Assembly: GCF_028369295.1 (NCBI RefSeq)
Contig: NZ_JAQMYP010000003.1
Span: forward strand, 62,001 to 126,000
DNA: 64,000 nucleotides
DNA from: Streptomyces sp. HD
GTDB taxonomy: Bacteria > Actinomycetota > Actinomycetes > Streptomycetales > Streptomycetaceae
Direction: 5' to 3'
Positions 43,712 to 53,316 of this stretch are shown piece after piece; the first letter of the stretch is position 1; every line of letters starts with the position of its first letter. A program made the translations under genes and the position numbers. The notes under the pieces were generated by a model. The model did no database searches. It was given only the letters and a program-made list of their open reading frames with translations, and was not told where the DNA came from.

Positions 43712-45214
43712 ATGGACAACCTGAACAACCTCATGCAGGGCTTCGCGGACGTCATGGCCCCGCTGAACCTGCTGCTCGCCCTGGTCGGCGTCGTCATCGG
43801 CACCGCGGTGGGCGTCCTGCCGGGCATCGGCCCGGCGATGACGGTGGCCCTGCTGCTGCCCGTCACCTACGGCATGGAGCCGGTGCAGGCGTTCATCATG
43901 TTCGCCGGCATCTTCTACGGCGGCATGTACGGCGGCTCGACGACGTCGATCCTGCTGAACACGCCCGGCGAGTCGTCCTCGGTGGTCACGGCCATCGAGG
44001 GCAACAAGATGGCGAAGGCGGGCCGCGCGGCCCAGGCGCTGGCCACGGCGGCGATCGGCTCGTTCGTGGCGGGCACGATCGGCACCCTGCTGCTGGTCCT
44101 GATCACCCCGTTCGTGGTGGACTTCGCGGTCAGCCTGGGCGCTCCGGACTACTTCGCGCTGATGCTGCTGTCGTTCATAGCCGTGACGTCGGTGCTGGGC
44201 TCGTCCCGCATCCGGGGCTTCATCTCGCTGCTGGTCGGCCTGACGATCGGCCTGGTCGGCATCGACTCCGTGTCCGGCCAGCAGCGACTCACCCTGGGCG
44301 TACCGCAGTTGGCCGACGGCATCGACGTCGTCGTGGTCGCCGTCGGCATCTTCGCGGTCGGCGAGGCGCTGTGGGTGGCCGCGCATCTGCGGCGCAGACC
44401 GGCCGAGGTGATCCCGGTCGGCCGCCCGTGGATGGGCAGGAAGGACTGGAAGCGGTCCTGGAAGCCCTGGCTGCGCGGCACGGCGTTCGGCTTCCCGTTC
44501 GGCGCGCTGCCGGCCGGTGGCGCGGAGATCCCGACCTTCCTGTCGTACGCCGCCGAGAAGCGGCTCACCCAGCACCCCGAGGAGTTCGGCAAGGGCGCGA
44601 TCGAGGGCGTGGCGGGCCCGGAGGCCGCGAACAACGCGTCGGCGGCGGGCACCCTGGTACCCATGCTGGCGATCGGCCTCCCCACCAACGCCACCGCGGC
44701 CGTGATGCTGGCGGCCTTCCAGTCGTACGGCATCCAGCCCGGCCCGCTGCTCTTCGAGCGTGAGGCGAGCCTGGTCTGGGTCCTGATCGCCAGCCTCTTC
44801 ATCGGCAACCTGCTGCTGTTGCTGCTGAACCTCCCGCTGGCCCCGGCCTGGGCGAAGCTGCTGCAGATCCCGCGGCCCTATCTGTACGCCGGGATCCTGT
44901 TCTTCGCCTCGATGGGTGCCTACGCCGTCAACGCCCAGCCGCTCGACCTGTTCATCCTGCTCGCCCTGGGCCTGCTCGGCTTCGCCATGCGGCGCTTCGG
45001 GCTGCCGGTGCTGCCGCTGATCGTCGGTGTGATCCTGGGCCCGCGCGCGGAACTGCAGGGCCGGCGCTCCCTTCAGCTGTCCGGAGGTGACCTGTCAGGG
45101 TTGCTGGGCGGCCCGGTGTCGTACACGGTTTATGCGGTGATCGCGCTGGTACTTGTGTGGCCGCTGATAGGCAGGTTCGTCGTACGTCCCCTGCGCGCGC
45201 GTAGCGCCGCCTGA
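43712..45214 (+). CDS. tctA: TctA-type large membrane subunit
   Basis: 500 residues with about twelve hydrophobic helices. Family motifs: [46 protein letters not shown] and, in the second half, [35 protein letters not shown]. These repeated Gly/Pro/Asn segments line the transport path. With TctC and TctB it makes the sodium-dependent tricarboxylate uptake system. The UspA-type gene follows after 18 nt, so it is likely in the same transcript. Confidence 0.92.
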   Translation: MDNLNNLMQGFADVMAPLNLLLALVGVVIGTAVGVLPGIGPAMTVALLLPVTYGMEPVQAFIMFAGIFYGGMYGGSTTSILLNTPGESSSVVTAIEGNKMAKAGRAAQALATAAIGSFVAGTIGTLLLVLITPFVVDFAVSLGAPDYFALMLLSFIAVTSVLGSSRIRGFISLLVGLTIGLVGIDSVSGQQRLTLGVPQLADGIDVVVVAVGIFAVGEALWVAAHLRRRPAEVIPVGRPWMGRKDWKRSWKPWLRGTAFGFPFGALPAGGAEIPTFLSYAAEKRLTQHPEEFGKGAIEGVAGPEAANNASAAGTLVPMLAIGLPTNATAAVMLAAFQSYGIQPGPLLFEREASLVWVLIASLFIGNLLLLLLNLPLAPAWAKLLQIPRPYLYAGILFFASMGAYAVNAQPLDLFILLALGLLGFAMRRFGLPVLPLIVGVILGPRAELQGRRSLQLSGGDLSGLLGGPVSYTVYAVIALVLVWPLIGRFVVRPLRARSAA

Positions 45215-45232
45215 GACTTTCTGGAGATCGAG

Positions 45233-45628
45233 ATGACCATCCTGGTCGGCTACGTCCCCTCCCCCGAGGGCGAGGCGGCCCTGCGGGCGGGGATCGACGA
45301 GGCCCGCCGCCGCGCCGAGAAACTGCTGGTGGTGAACACCACCCGGGGTGATGCCCATGCGGACCCCCGTTTCGCCCAGGAGCCCGACCTGACCCATGTG
45401 CGCGAGGACCTCGCGGCACTGGGCGTCGCCTTCGACGTCCGCCAGGTCGTCGGTGCCCGTGACGCCGCCGAGGAGATCATCGACCTCGCGGAGACCATGG
45501 GTGCCTCCCTGGTGGTGATCGGTTTGCGGCGCCGCAGTGCGGTCGGCAAGCTGATCATGGGCTCGGCGGCCCAGCAGATCCTGCTGGGCGCGGGCTGCCC
45601 GGTGCTGGCCGTGAAGGCGGAGGGCTGA
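45233..45628 (+). CDS. Universal stress protein (UspA) domain protein
   Basis: 131 residues with the Rossmann-like UspA fold. ILVGYVPSPEGEAALRAGIDEA opens it and the ATP-binding GSAAQQILLGAGCPVLAVK (G-2x-G-9x-G-S/T region) closes it. Single-domain UspA proteins bind ATP or AMP and modulate metabolism or transport. It sits between the tct operon and a DUF475 gene with gaps of 18 and 2 nt, so all five genes may be one transcript and it may regulate the transporter. GGAGATCGAG precedes the ATG. Confidence 0.9.
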   Translation: MTILVGYVPSPEGEAALRAGIDEARRRAEKLLVVNTTRGDAHADPRFAQEPDLTHVREDLAALGVAFDVRQVVGARDAAEEIIDLAETMGASLVVIGLRRRSAVGKLIMGSAAQQILLGAGCPVLAVKAEG

Positions 45629-45630
45629 CG

Positions 45631-46785
45631 ATGCTGCTGCGCACTTTCGGCTGGTCGTTCGTCGTCACCGTGCTCGGCCTCGCCTTCGCCGCGTGGCAGT
45701 GGGGCTGGGAGGCGTTCGGGATCGTGCTGATCCTGTCGATCCTGGAGATCTCGGTGTCCTTCGACAACGCGGTCGTCAACGCCGGGGTCCTGAAGAAGAT
45801 GAACGCCTTCTGGCAACGCATCTTCCTCACCGTCGGCATCCTGATCGCGGTGTTCGGGATGCGGCTGGTGTTCCCGGTGGTGATCGTCGCCATCAGCGCC
45901 AAGGTCGGTCCGATCGAGGCCGTCCAGCTCGCCCTGGACGACCCCGACCGCTACGAGGACCTGGTCACCGACGCCCACCCGGCGATCGCGGCCTTCGGCG
46001 GCATGTTCCTGCTGATGATCTTCCTGGACTTCATCCTGGAGGACCGCGAGATCAAGTGGCTGACCTGGCTGGAACGCCCGCTCGCCAAGCTCGGCAGGAT
46101 CGACATGCTGTCGGTCTGCGTCGCGCTCGTCGCCCTGCTGGCCACGGCGATGACCTTCGCCACCCACGCCCACGTCAGCACGGGCCACGCGGACAAGGCC
46201 GCCACCGTCCTGCTCTCCGGAGTCGCCGGCCTGATCACGTACCTGGTGGTCGGCGGCCTCTCCGCCCACTTCGAGCACCGGCTCGAAGAGGAGGAGGAAC
46301 ATGAGCACGAGGAGGCGGAGAAGGCCAGGGCGCAGGGCAAGCCGGTCTCAGCGGTCGCGCTCGCCGGGAAGGCCGCGTTCTTCCTCTTCGTCTACCTGGA
46401 GGTCCTGGACGCGTCCTTCTCCTTCGACGGCGTGATCGGCGCCTTCGCCATCACCAACCACATCTTCTGGATGGCGCTGGGCCTGGGCATCGGCGCGATG
46501 TACGTCCGCTCGCTGACCGTCTACCTGGTCCGTCAGGGCACCCTCGACGACTACGTCTACCTGGAGCACGGCGCCCACTACGCCATCGGCGCCCTCGCCG
46601 CGATCCTGCTGATCACCATCCAGCACGAGATCAGCGAGTTCATCACCGGCCTGATCGGCGTCGTCCTGATCGCCGCGTCCTTCCTCGCCTCCGTCCGCCG
46701 CAACAGGGCACTGGCGGCAGCCGGGGAGGGCGAGTCGACGTCGGAGGAGGAGGACGAGGACGCGGAGGTGACGTCGAAGGCGTGA
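45631..46785 (+). CDS. DUF475 (TerC-like) integral membrane protein
   Basis: 384 residues and about nine hydrophobic segments. LSILEISVSFDNAVVNAGVLKKM and the matching EVLDASFSFDGVIGAFAITNHIF form an inverted pair of acidic membrane motifs as in TerC-type proteins, which may handle metal ions. A Glu/His-rich loop (EEEEEHEHEEAEKARAQ) sits between the halves and the C-terminus is very acidic. DUF475 proteins are usually named only as tellurium-resistance-like. It starts 2 nt after the UspA stop. No ter genes are near. Confidence 0.85.
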   Translation: MLLRTFGWSFVVTVLGLAFAAWQWGWEAFGIVLILSILEISVSFDNAVVNAGVLKKMNAFWQRIFLTVGILIAVFGMRLVFPVVIVAISAKVGPIEAVQLALDDPDRYEDLVTDAHPAIAAFGGMFLLMIFLDFILEDREIKWLTWLERPLAKLGRIDMLSVCVALVALLATAMTFATHAHVSTGHADKAATVLLSGVAGLITYLVVGGLSAHFEHRLEEEEEHEHEEAEKARAQGKPVSAVALAGKAAFFLFVYLEVLDASFSFDGVIGAFAITNHIFWMALGLGIGAMYVRSLTVYLVRQGTLDDYVYLEHGAHYAIGALAAILLITIQHEISEFITGLIGVVLIAASFLASVRRNRALAAAGEGESTSEEEDEDAEVTSKA

Positions 46786-46822
46786 CGGGCCGGGCGAAGG
46801 CCGGACGGGCTCCCAGGCAGGA

Positions 46823-46885
46823 CACGGGGCGTTCCGGAGCGGCCACGGGGCGTTCCGGACGGGACACGGGGCGTGATCTGAGACA
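46823..46885. repeat. Three tandem 21-bp units upstream of the VanW gene
   Basis: CACGGGGCG starts at 46823, 46844 and 46865, a step of exactly 21 bp. The first two units continue GTTCCGGA, a small palindrome; the third diverges. The array lies between the DUF475 stop and the VanW start in a 218-bp gap and could place a regulator on one face of the helix. Confidence 0.6.
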
Positions 46886-47003
46886 AACGTGGTCTGCGAC
46901 ATAGTCCTTTTCGCCCGATTATGGCTAGCTGGATGTGCTTGCCTCGCGCACAGCGTCGCGTCATCCGACGCACCGTCCCTGTCGTCGTCCGCCCGGGAGA
47001 CCC

Positions 47004-48743
47004 ATGCGCCTGCGCGCCCCCACCTTTCCGCGAAAAGCCTCACCTTCCCGCGTAGCCTCCGTTCCGCCCCTCGCCCTGGCCGGCGGCGCCCTGGCCGTCG
47101 GTGTGGGCGGCCTGTATGTCGCCGGGCTGCTGCTCGCGGGCGGCGACATAGACGCCGGCACGACAGTGCGCGGCGTCGACATCGGGGGCCTGAGCCGCGC
47201 GGAGGCCGTCCGCAAGCTGGAGGACCGGCTGAACCCGGCCGCCTCCCGCGAGCTGGCCGTGACGGTCGGCGACCGCAAGGGCACGGTCGATCCCAGGCAG
47301 GTCGGCATCACCTTCGACTACGAGAAGACCGTCGACCGGGCGTCGCGCACCGAGGACGCCAACCCGTTCACCGTGATCGGCGGCCTCTTCCGCTCCGGCG
47401 GCGCCGTCGAGCCGGCCGTACGCGTCGACGAGGACAGGGCCCACTCCGGCCTGGAGAAGCTGGCGAAGTCGCTCGACACCAAGGTCCGCGACGGCGCCGT
47501 CACCTTCGAGAACGGCCAGGTCCGCCCCACCGTCCCGCGGGGCGGCCACGCCCTGGACACCGATGCCGCCGTCGACCCCCTGCGCGCCGCCTTCCTGCGC
47601 GGCGAGGCCGATTCCGTCACGGCGCTGCCCGCCCGCGAGACCAAGCCGAAGGTCACCGCGGCGGAGGTGGACCGGGCGGTACGCCAGTTCGCGCAGCCCG
47701 CGATGTCGGCGCCGGTCATGCTCAGCGCGGCCGGCGAGCGGTTCAGCATCGGCCCGGCGGTTCTCGGCGAGTACCTGACGATGCGGCCCGATGGCTCCGG
47801 CAAGCTCGCCCCGGAGCTGGACGCCAAGGGCCTGCGCGCCTCCCCCGCGGTGGCCGAGCCCCTCTCCGAGCTGCCGGCCAGGCCGCAGAACGCCACGCTG
47901 AACCTGGACGGCGACCAGGTCGTCGCGGCCGACGACGCCAGGTCCGGCGTACAGATCACCGACCAGGCTCTGAACCAGGCCGTACTGCCGCTGCTCACCA
48001 GGTCGGGCTCCGCCCGCACCGGCGAGGTCGCCGCCCGCGTGGCCCGGCCGCAGGTGACCGCGCAGAACGCCGAGCGGCTGGGCCTGACGGAGAAGTTGTC
48101 GTCGTTCACCGTCAACTTCGAGCCGGCGCCGTACCGCACCAAGAACATCGGCCGGGCCGTGGAGTTGATCAACGGCTCCCTCGTCCTGCCGGACAAGACC
48201 TGGAGCTTCAACCGGACGGTCGGCGAGCGCACCGAGGCCAACGGTTTCACCGAGGGCGTCATGATCTTCAACGACGAGTTCAAGAAGGCACCCGGCGGCG
48301 GTGTGTCGGCGGTCGCCACGACGATCTTCAACGCGATGTTCTTCGCCGGGGTGAAGCCGGTCGAGTACGGCGCCCACTCGTTCTACATCGAGCGCTACCC
48401 GGAGGGCCGCGAGGCCACGGTCGCCTGGGGCAGCCTGGACCTGAAGTTCCGCAACGACACCGGCAACGCCGTCTACATCCAGGCCGAGTCCACCGACACC
48501 TCGGTCACCATCACCTTCCTCGGCACCAAGAAGTACGACGACATCGAGTCGGTCACGGGGCCGCGCACGAACGTCAAGGAGCCGAAGCGGAAGGTGAGCA
48601 CCGACAAGAAGTGCGTGCCGCAGACTCCGCTGGAGGGCTTCGACGTCACCGTGCAGCGGGTCTTCTACGCCGACGGCGAAGAGGTGAAGCGGGAGCCGTT
48701 CCGCACCCACTACACCCCGCGCGACGAGATCGTCTGCGAGTGA
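47004..48743 (+). CDS. VanW-family exported protein
   Basis: 579 residues. After a basic start comes a single membrane anchor (LALAGGALAVGVGGLYVAGLLLAGG, about 22-46), then two repeats of the peptidoglycan-binding-like region found with VanW (GTTVRGVDIGGLSRAEAVRKL; LSAAGERFSIGPAVLGEYL), and the VanW domain (about 370-510) with SLVLPDKTWSFNRTVGERT, GGGVSAVATTIFNAMFFAGV and HSFYIERYPEGREATV. The role is unknown but lies at the cell envelope. The ATG at 47004 follows GGGAGA; the frame is open further upstream but without a ribosome site. Confidence 0.88.
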   Translation: MRLRAPTFPRKASPSRVASVPPLALAGGALAVGVGGLYVAGLLLAGGDIDAGTTVRGVDIGGLSRAEAVRKLEDRLNPAASRELAVTVGDRKGTVDPRQVGITFDYEKTVDRASRTEDANPFTVIGGLFRSGGAVEPAVRVDEDRAHSGLEKLAKSLDTKVRDGAVTFENGQVRPTVPRGGHALDTDAAVDPLRAAFLRGEADSVTALPARETKPKVTAAEVDRAVRQFAQPAMSAPVMLSAAGERFSIGPAVLGEYLTMRPDGSGKLAPELDAKGLRASPAVAEPLSELPARPQNATLNLDGDQVVAADDARSGVQITDQALNQAVLPLLTRSGSARTGEVAARVARPQVTAQNAERLGLTEKLSSFTVNFEPAPYRTKNIGRAVELINGSLVLPDKTWSFNRTVGERTEANGFTEGVMIFNDEFKKAPGGGVSAVATTIFNAMFFAGVKPVEYGAHSFYIERYPEGREATVAWGSLDLKFRNDTGNAVYIQAESTDTSVTITFLGTKKYDDIESVTGPRTNVKEPKRKVSTDKKCVPQTPLEGFDVTVQRVFYADGEEVKREPFRTHYTPRDEIVCE

Positions 48744-48791
48744 CCCCCCGGCGACGGGTGGGGCGCTCGCGTGCGGAATCCTGCCACGTGG

Positions 48792-49244
48792 TCAGCGGTA
48801 CAGGACGACAAGGGATGCAAGCAGGAGCGCTGCCGCGGCGGAGAGTCCCAGGATTCGGTAGCGGCTCGACGCGGCCAGCGCGAAGAAGGATGCCCACGCT
48901 CCGCCCGCGATGGCCGCGGCCCAGCAGCCCGCGGTCGCCTGCGCGGCGGCGAGAGGTATCGGCGCCAGCAGGAGCGTCGGCGGGATGACCGCGAGCCGCG
49001 GCCCGATGCCCAACTGCTTGTAGACGACGATCAGGGTGACGAGTGCCGTCGCGAACGTGAGGGGGAGGGCGGCCAGATCCCACCAGGTGAAGCAGAGGCC
49101 GTCCGTCGTCTCGCATGACTGATCGTTGTGATGACCGACCCAGGAGAAGAAGAGGCAGGCACCACCGGCCAGCACCGCGCCGGTGGCAGCTGCTCCGGAT
49201 ACGCGTGCCGCTATGGGCCGGGGTTCTGCGTGGGGCGTGTTCAT
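48792..49244 (-). CDS. Small four-helix membrane protein
   Basis: 150 residues with four hydrophobic helices (GAAATGAVLAGGACLFFSWVG, LAALPLTFATALVTLIVVY, LAVIPPTLLLAPIPLAAA, and a last pair around WAAAIAGGAWASFFALAAS / ILGLSAAAALLLASLVVLY). A Cys-containing loop (NDQSCETTDGLCFTWW) after the first helix may form a disulfide outside the cell. No family is recognised. The ATG at 49242-49244 has AAGGAAG in front. A strong terminator hairpin separates it from the secreted SGNH gene upstream on the same strand. Confidence 0.75.
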   Translation of the reverse strand: MNTPHAEPRPIAARVSGAAATGAVLAGGACLFFSWVGHHNDQSCETTDGLCFTWWDLAALPLTFATALVTLIVVYKQLGIGPRLAVIPPTLLLAPIPLAAAQATAGCWAAAIAGGAWASFFALAASSRYRILGLSAAAALLLASLVVLYR

Positions 49245-49267
49245 GCCTACAGACTTCCTTGAACGGG

Positions 49268-49305
49268 GGCCGGGGGCCTGAGTAGGAATACTCAGGCCCC
49301 CGGCC
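49268..49305 (-). terminator. 17-bp stem hairpin after the SGNH-protein gene
   Basis: A perfect 17-bp inverted repeat (arms 49268-49284 and 49289-49305) with a GGAA loop follows the stop at 49321 by 16 nt. It is the strongest hairpin of the region and would end the transcript of the secreted protein before the small membrane protein. Confidence 0.75.
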
Positions 49306-49320
49306 AGTTGTTTCTGTCTG

Positions 49321-52300
49321 TTACCTCCCCTGAAGCGTCTGCTCCAGGGCGTTTGCGTAGAGGCGAGCCCCTGCGGGCTTCGGGTGGAATGACTGCATGG
49401 AAGGCTTCGGAGCATCGTTGTCCGCCTGCTCCCGCCCGGTCTCCACGATGCCGTGGATGCCTTCGGGACTGCCGCAGACACCCTTGCCGTCGAACTCGTC
49501 CCGCGGGTCGGAGAAGACCGCCCATGATCCGGCGTCCGCGGCGGCCCCCTTCATCTCGGTCGCGAGGTTGTCGGCCAGATCGCGGATCCAGGTGTTCTCG
49601 ACGTCCTCGTAGGCACCGGGAAGGCAGCTGTGGTCCTTCTCCACCAGGCGCGGGTAGCCCATGAGGACGACCTTCGCGTGCGGTGCCTTGTCATGGATGG
49701 CCTTGAGGGTCTTCACGATCTGCGGCCGGACCCCGTCGTGCAGCCACTTGGGCGCCCAGTCCTTCAGGTCCCCCGTCGTACCGCTTGTCTTGTCGCCGGT
49801 GGCGGGATCGATGTTGTCCAGCTCGGCGTACGGGCACGTCTTCAGGGCCGGGATCGGGATGTCGATGCACTTCGTCATGATGTCCGTGAAGCGCGCGTCG
49901 TTGCCGCCGATCGACAGCGTCACCAGGGTGGTGTTGTCGTCCAGGTAGCCCGCCTGTAGCTGGGGTACCTCGCTGGAGTCCTGCGGCTTGTTCAGGATGT
50001 TGTAGGTGCGGGCGCCGGAGCAGGCCGTGAAGTGGTAGTCCATGTTCGGATCGAGGCTGTCGGCCATGGATCCGATCGACTTGCCGTAGCCGGGCAGGGT
50101 CGCCTGCCGGGACCAGGCCAGCTTGGAGCGGTGGCACTTGTTGGTCTGGCTGCTGGCGTTCTTGTCGTAGTGGTCCGTCTCCGCGTACAGATCGGCGCCA
50201 CCGGGCGCGGTGGATCCTTCGCCCGACGAGTACGAGTCCCCCATGGCCACGACGAAGTTGGCCGGCTTGGCCGCAAGGGGCTGGAAGGCGACGGCGCCCC
50301 AGGCGATGTCCTCGTCGGCCGTTCCGTCCGCCGTGTTGTTGGACAGCTCGACCCGAGGGGTGCCCGTGAAGTGGAACACTCCCAGGCTGACCCAGCCGCC
50401 GGCACGCTGCTGCACGACCCGCTTGGCGCTCTTGCTGTCGGAGCCGTCCACCACGTAGGTGGCCTGCCGGGTGTGGGCGCCGGTGTCGGGCAGGTGCACC
50501 AGCACCCGCGCCCAGCCCAGTTGGCGCCCGAGGGTCCACTGACCCTTCATCGTCATCCGGTTGCCCTCGCCGCCGAGGTTGTCCGCGTTACGGGTGTGGG
50601 AGTACCAGAAGTGACCGCCGTCGCCGCCGCCGACCGAATACAGATCGGCCTTCGCCTCGTAGTGCTTGTCCCAGTCCGGATGGAAGGTGAACTGGAACGA
50701 GCCTGCCGACTTCGCCTTCCCGCACTTCGACCAGGTCTCGGTTCCGTTGGGAATGGAGGTGACGACGTCGGCGCCCTTGGGTGCGGTGTCGCACACCGGC
50801 TCGCCGCGCTTGAGCCTGGTGCCGGACCCGGGCTCGGACCTCAGGGTCTGGTACTTGATGTTCTCGTGCCCGCAGGTCTGGTCGCAGGCCGGTTTCCAGG
50901 TCGCGTTCTGCTGGGTCCACCAGAACTGGCGGTAGCAGGCCTCGTCCGGGCAGTCGACCGGGTTGGCCGGGTTGCAGTTGTTCTTCTGGTTGCAGAAGGT
51001 GTCCAGCGGCGGGCTGACGCTGGAGCGGTTGACGACGCTCGTCCACCAGGCGGGCTGGAAGCCCGCCGAGGAGAACCCGTCCTCGCCCGGCCAGTCCTGA
51101 CGGCCGTCGGTGGAGTAGGAGAAGCCGGTGTCGATGGACCAGGCCGCCCAGCCCATCACCTTCTCCTCGTAGGGCCAGTCCTGCGGATGCGCCGCGTCAC
51201 GGATGTTGTCCTTGTCGAGGCTCACGTCCATGAACGGGTGGTCCCAGGCACCCTTCTTGTACATCGGGTTCGCGGGGTTGTTGTACCAGCCCAGGCCCCA
51301 CTTGCCGCCGTTCTGCCCGGCGGCCGACTTGGGGTTGAAGCCGAGGTTGTAGTTCCAGGCGGCGGTGAACCAGTTCTCCACGCGGGAGGGATCGTCGTTG
51401 TTGACCGTGATCTTCTGCCCGTCGGTGTGCACCTCGTTCCACTTGTCGGCGAGGATCTTCATGGAGGCCGCGATGTTGGCGGCGTAGTCGACCGCGATGA
51501 TCTTCTGGAGCTTCGGGTCGAGGCTCGTCTCGTGGTCCTTCTCATGCCCCTTCAGGCGCATGCCGTCGGTGACCTGTCCGACGCCGTAACCGCAGTCGGA
51601 CTTCTCCCAGTTGATGCGCCAGTAGCCGAGGAGGGTGTCGTTCGCCTTGTGGCCGTAATAACCGTCCACGGCGGCCAGCGGGTTGCCCATCTGGCCGGGG
51701 ATCGCGCCGGATTCCGCCTGCCACAGGTTGGATTCCTGCGCCAGGATGCCGAGCAGGACGTTGGCGGGGATCCGGCCGCCGCCGTTCAGCTTCGGGAGGG
51801 GGAAGAGCCCCTGCGGGTCGATCGAGCCGAGCCCCGCCTGGCTGCGGTAGCCACCCTGACGGAGCCAGTTGCCGTGCAGCTCTCCGCGTACGGCCATGTC
51901 CACCGCCCACTCGACCTGGTTCGGCGTCGGCTGCAGCGCCTGGGCACTCATGTCGTTGCGGGAGACGGAGCACCAGCGGTCGGTGTCACGGGGATCGTGG
52001 GAGTCGGGAGCGTCCACCCTGCCTGTCCGTGCGCGCGGCTTCGGGTCGCCGGCCAGGGCAGGGGACAGTCCGTTGCCGGAGTCCTCCAGCATGGAGGAGG
52101 CGACGCGCTGCTCGACCTCCTTGCCCGTCGTCGTGGCGGTCGAGGTGACGGTGATCGTGGTGTCGTCGTCCGCCGTCCCCGGGGCCGTCCCGGAGCGGGA
52201 ACGCACCCCCGCCTGCGGCTCGTTGGCCTTGTCGAAGCCCTTTCCGGCCCCCTTGATGCGGGTCAGTCCGGCTCGGACGCCGGGGGTGAGGACCGTGTCG

Positions 52301-53316
52301 ACGGCGAGGCGGCCGTGGGAGGAGACGTCGGTGTCGGCCGGCGCGTCGACCTGGGTGACGCCGCTCCCCCGCACCTTCACCTTCTCGGGACGGCCGGTGA
52401 GGAAGACGCGGCCCTGCGCGCCGGATTCGAGAGCGAGGTCGCCGAGGGGTCCGGTGGCGACCGTACTCGGCTTGCCCTGGCCGCCGTACACCTTCGCCTG
52501 CGCCGTCTTCGTGCCCTTGCGGTCCATGAAGCCGATCCGGTCATCCGCCATGGGGCGGATGTCGAAGGGGATGCTGTCGCCCTTGGCGAGTCGGCGGATC
52601 TTCCCCTCGCCGTCGATGTGGACGAGATCGCTGCCGAGGCCGGCGACGACGCCGTCCTCCACCGGGGCCGCCGACGAGACCTGCCCACGCAGTTCGCCCG
52701 TGTTCGCGACCGTCCGGCCGTCCGTGTCCACCGTGATCACACGCGTCTTCACCTGCGCCATGTCGTTCATGTCGCGGTACTGGGTGAAGGCGGCCGTGTG
52801 CGTGGTGGTGTTGCAGGTCGGGTCGAAGTAGGCGAGCGTGGCGGTGAACGGCAGCTTCGTCACCTCGCCCGTCCTGGTGTTCACGATCGCCGTGAACGCC
52901 CCGCCCTGCATCAGGTCGGGCTTGTTCGTGAACGTGCGGGGTGCGTACACGGCGGCGACGTGGGAGTCGTCCATGACGCACTGATTGCCCACCCATGAGT
53001 CGGCGGGCATGCCCGGCTCCGCCAGAGTCGCCGCGGTCTTCCACTCGTACGCCTTGCTGCTGTCGGCGACGAGGATCCTGAAACCGTCGCTGTCGGCCGC
53101 GCCGGTCACCGCGCGATCCTTCGACGTGTTCCACCCCGCGCCCAGCTCCTTGCCGGGATCCTTCACCTTTGCGGGAAGCTCCGACGGCTTGTCACGGCCG
53201 GGTTCGGGCTGAGGTGCGGCGGCTGCCGGGACGGCCTGAATCAGCCCTCCGGTCAAGGCGGCGCACACGGCTATGGCGGCCAAGGACGCGCGAGTTCGTC
53301 TGCTCTGTCTCCCCAA
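49321..53316 (-). CDS. 1331-residue secreted protein with C-terminal SGNH hydrolase domain
   Basis: A signal peptide (LAAIAVCAALTGGLIQAVPAAAA, cut near residue 35) is followed by a beta-propeller-like region of about 300 residues. Next is a transglycosylase/peptidase-like region (about 460-720) with VLLGILAQESNLWQAE and CGYGVGQVTDGM, then a Cys-rich linker, and a golvesin-type beta domain (about 905-1010; HLPDTGAHTRQATYVVDG, GGWVSLGVFHFTG). The SGNH hydrolase starts at about 1020: block I MGDSYSSGEGS, block III SIGGNDARF, and the late His in SFHPKPAGARLY. It is probably a wall- or polysaccharide-associated esterase. A separate promoter is expected in the long gap upstream. Confidence 0.82.
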   Translation of the reverse strand: MGRQSRRTRASLAAIAVCAALTGGLIQAVPAAAAPQPEPGRDKPSELPAKVKDPGKELGAGWNTSKDRAVTGAADSDGFRILVADSSKAYEWKTAATLAEPGMPADSWVGNQCVMDDSHVAAVYAPRTFTNKPDLMQGGAFTAIVNTRTGEVTKLPFTATLAYFDPTCNTTTHTAAFTQYRDMNDMAQVKTRVITVDTDGRTVANTGELRGQVSSAAPVEDGVVAGLGSDLVHIDGEGKIRRLAKGDSIPFDIRPMADDRIGFMDRKGTKTAQAKVYGGQGKPSTVATGPLGDLALESGAQGRVFLTGRPEKVKVRGSGVTQVDAPADTDVSSHGRLAVDTVLTPGVRAGLTRIKGAGKGFDKANEPQAGVRSRSGTAPGTADDDTTITVTSTATTTGKEVEQRVASSMLEDSGNGLSPALAGDPKPRARTGRVDAPDSHDPRDTDRWCSVSRNDMSAQALQPTPNQVEWAVDMAVRGELHGNWLRQGGYRSQAGLGSIDPQGLFPLPKLNGGGRIPANVLLGILAQESNLWQAESGAIPGQMGNPLAAVDGYYGHKANDTLLGYWRINWEKSDCGYGVGQVTDGMRLKGHEKDHETSLDPKLQKIIAVDYAANIAASMKILADKWNEVHTDGQKITVNNDDPSRVENWFTAAWNYNLGFNPKSAAGQNGGKWGLGWYNNPANPMYKKGAWDHPFMDVSLDKDNIRDAAHPQDWPYEEKVMGWAAWSIDTGFSYSTDGRQDWPGEDGFSSAGFQPAWWTSVVNRSSVSPPLDTFCNQKNNCNPANPVDCPDEACYRQFWWTQQNATWKPACDQTCGHENIKYQTLRSEPGSGTRLKRGEPVCDTAPKGADVVTSIPNGTETWSKCGKAKSAGSFQFTFHPDWDKHYEAKADLYSVGGGDGGHFWYSHTRNADNLGGEGNRMTMKGQWTLGRQLGWARVLVHLPDTGAHTRQATYVVDGSDSKSAKRVVQQRAGGWVSLGVFHFTGTPRVELSNNTADGTADEDIAWGAVAFQPLAAKPANFVVAMGDSYSSGEGSTAPGGADLYAETDHYDKNASSQTNKCHRSKLAWSRQATLPGYGKSIGSMADSLDPNMDYHFTACSGARTYNILNKPQDSSEVPQLQAGYLDDNTTLVTLSIGGNDARFTDIMTKCIDIPIPALKTCPYAELDNIDPATGDKTSGTTGDLKDWAPKWLHDGVRPQIVKTLKAIHDKAPHAKVVLMGYPRLVEKDHSCLPGAYEDVENTWIRDLADNLATEMKGAAADAGSWAVFSDPRDEFDGKGVCGSPEGIHGIVETGREQADNDAPKPSMQSFHPKPAGARLYANALEQTLQGR

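Noticed and set aside
50032..52998. A 988-codon plus-strand open frame
   Set aside because: It is the antisense shadow of the secreted SGNH-protein gene. High G/C at third positions leaves opposite frames stop-free; the composition is Val/Gly/Arg/His rich and no domain is seen.
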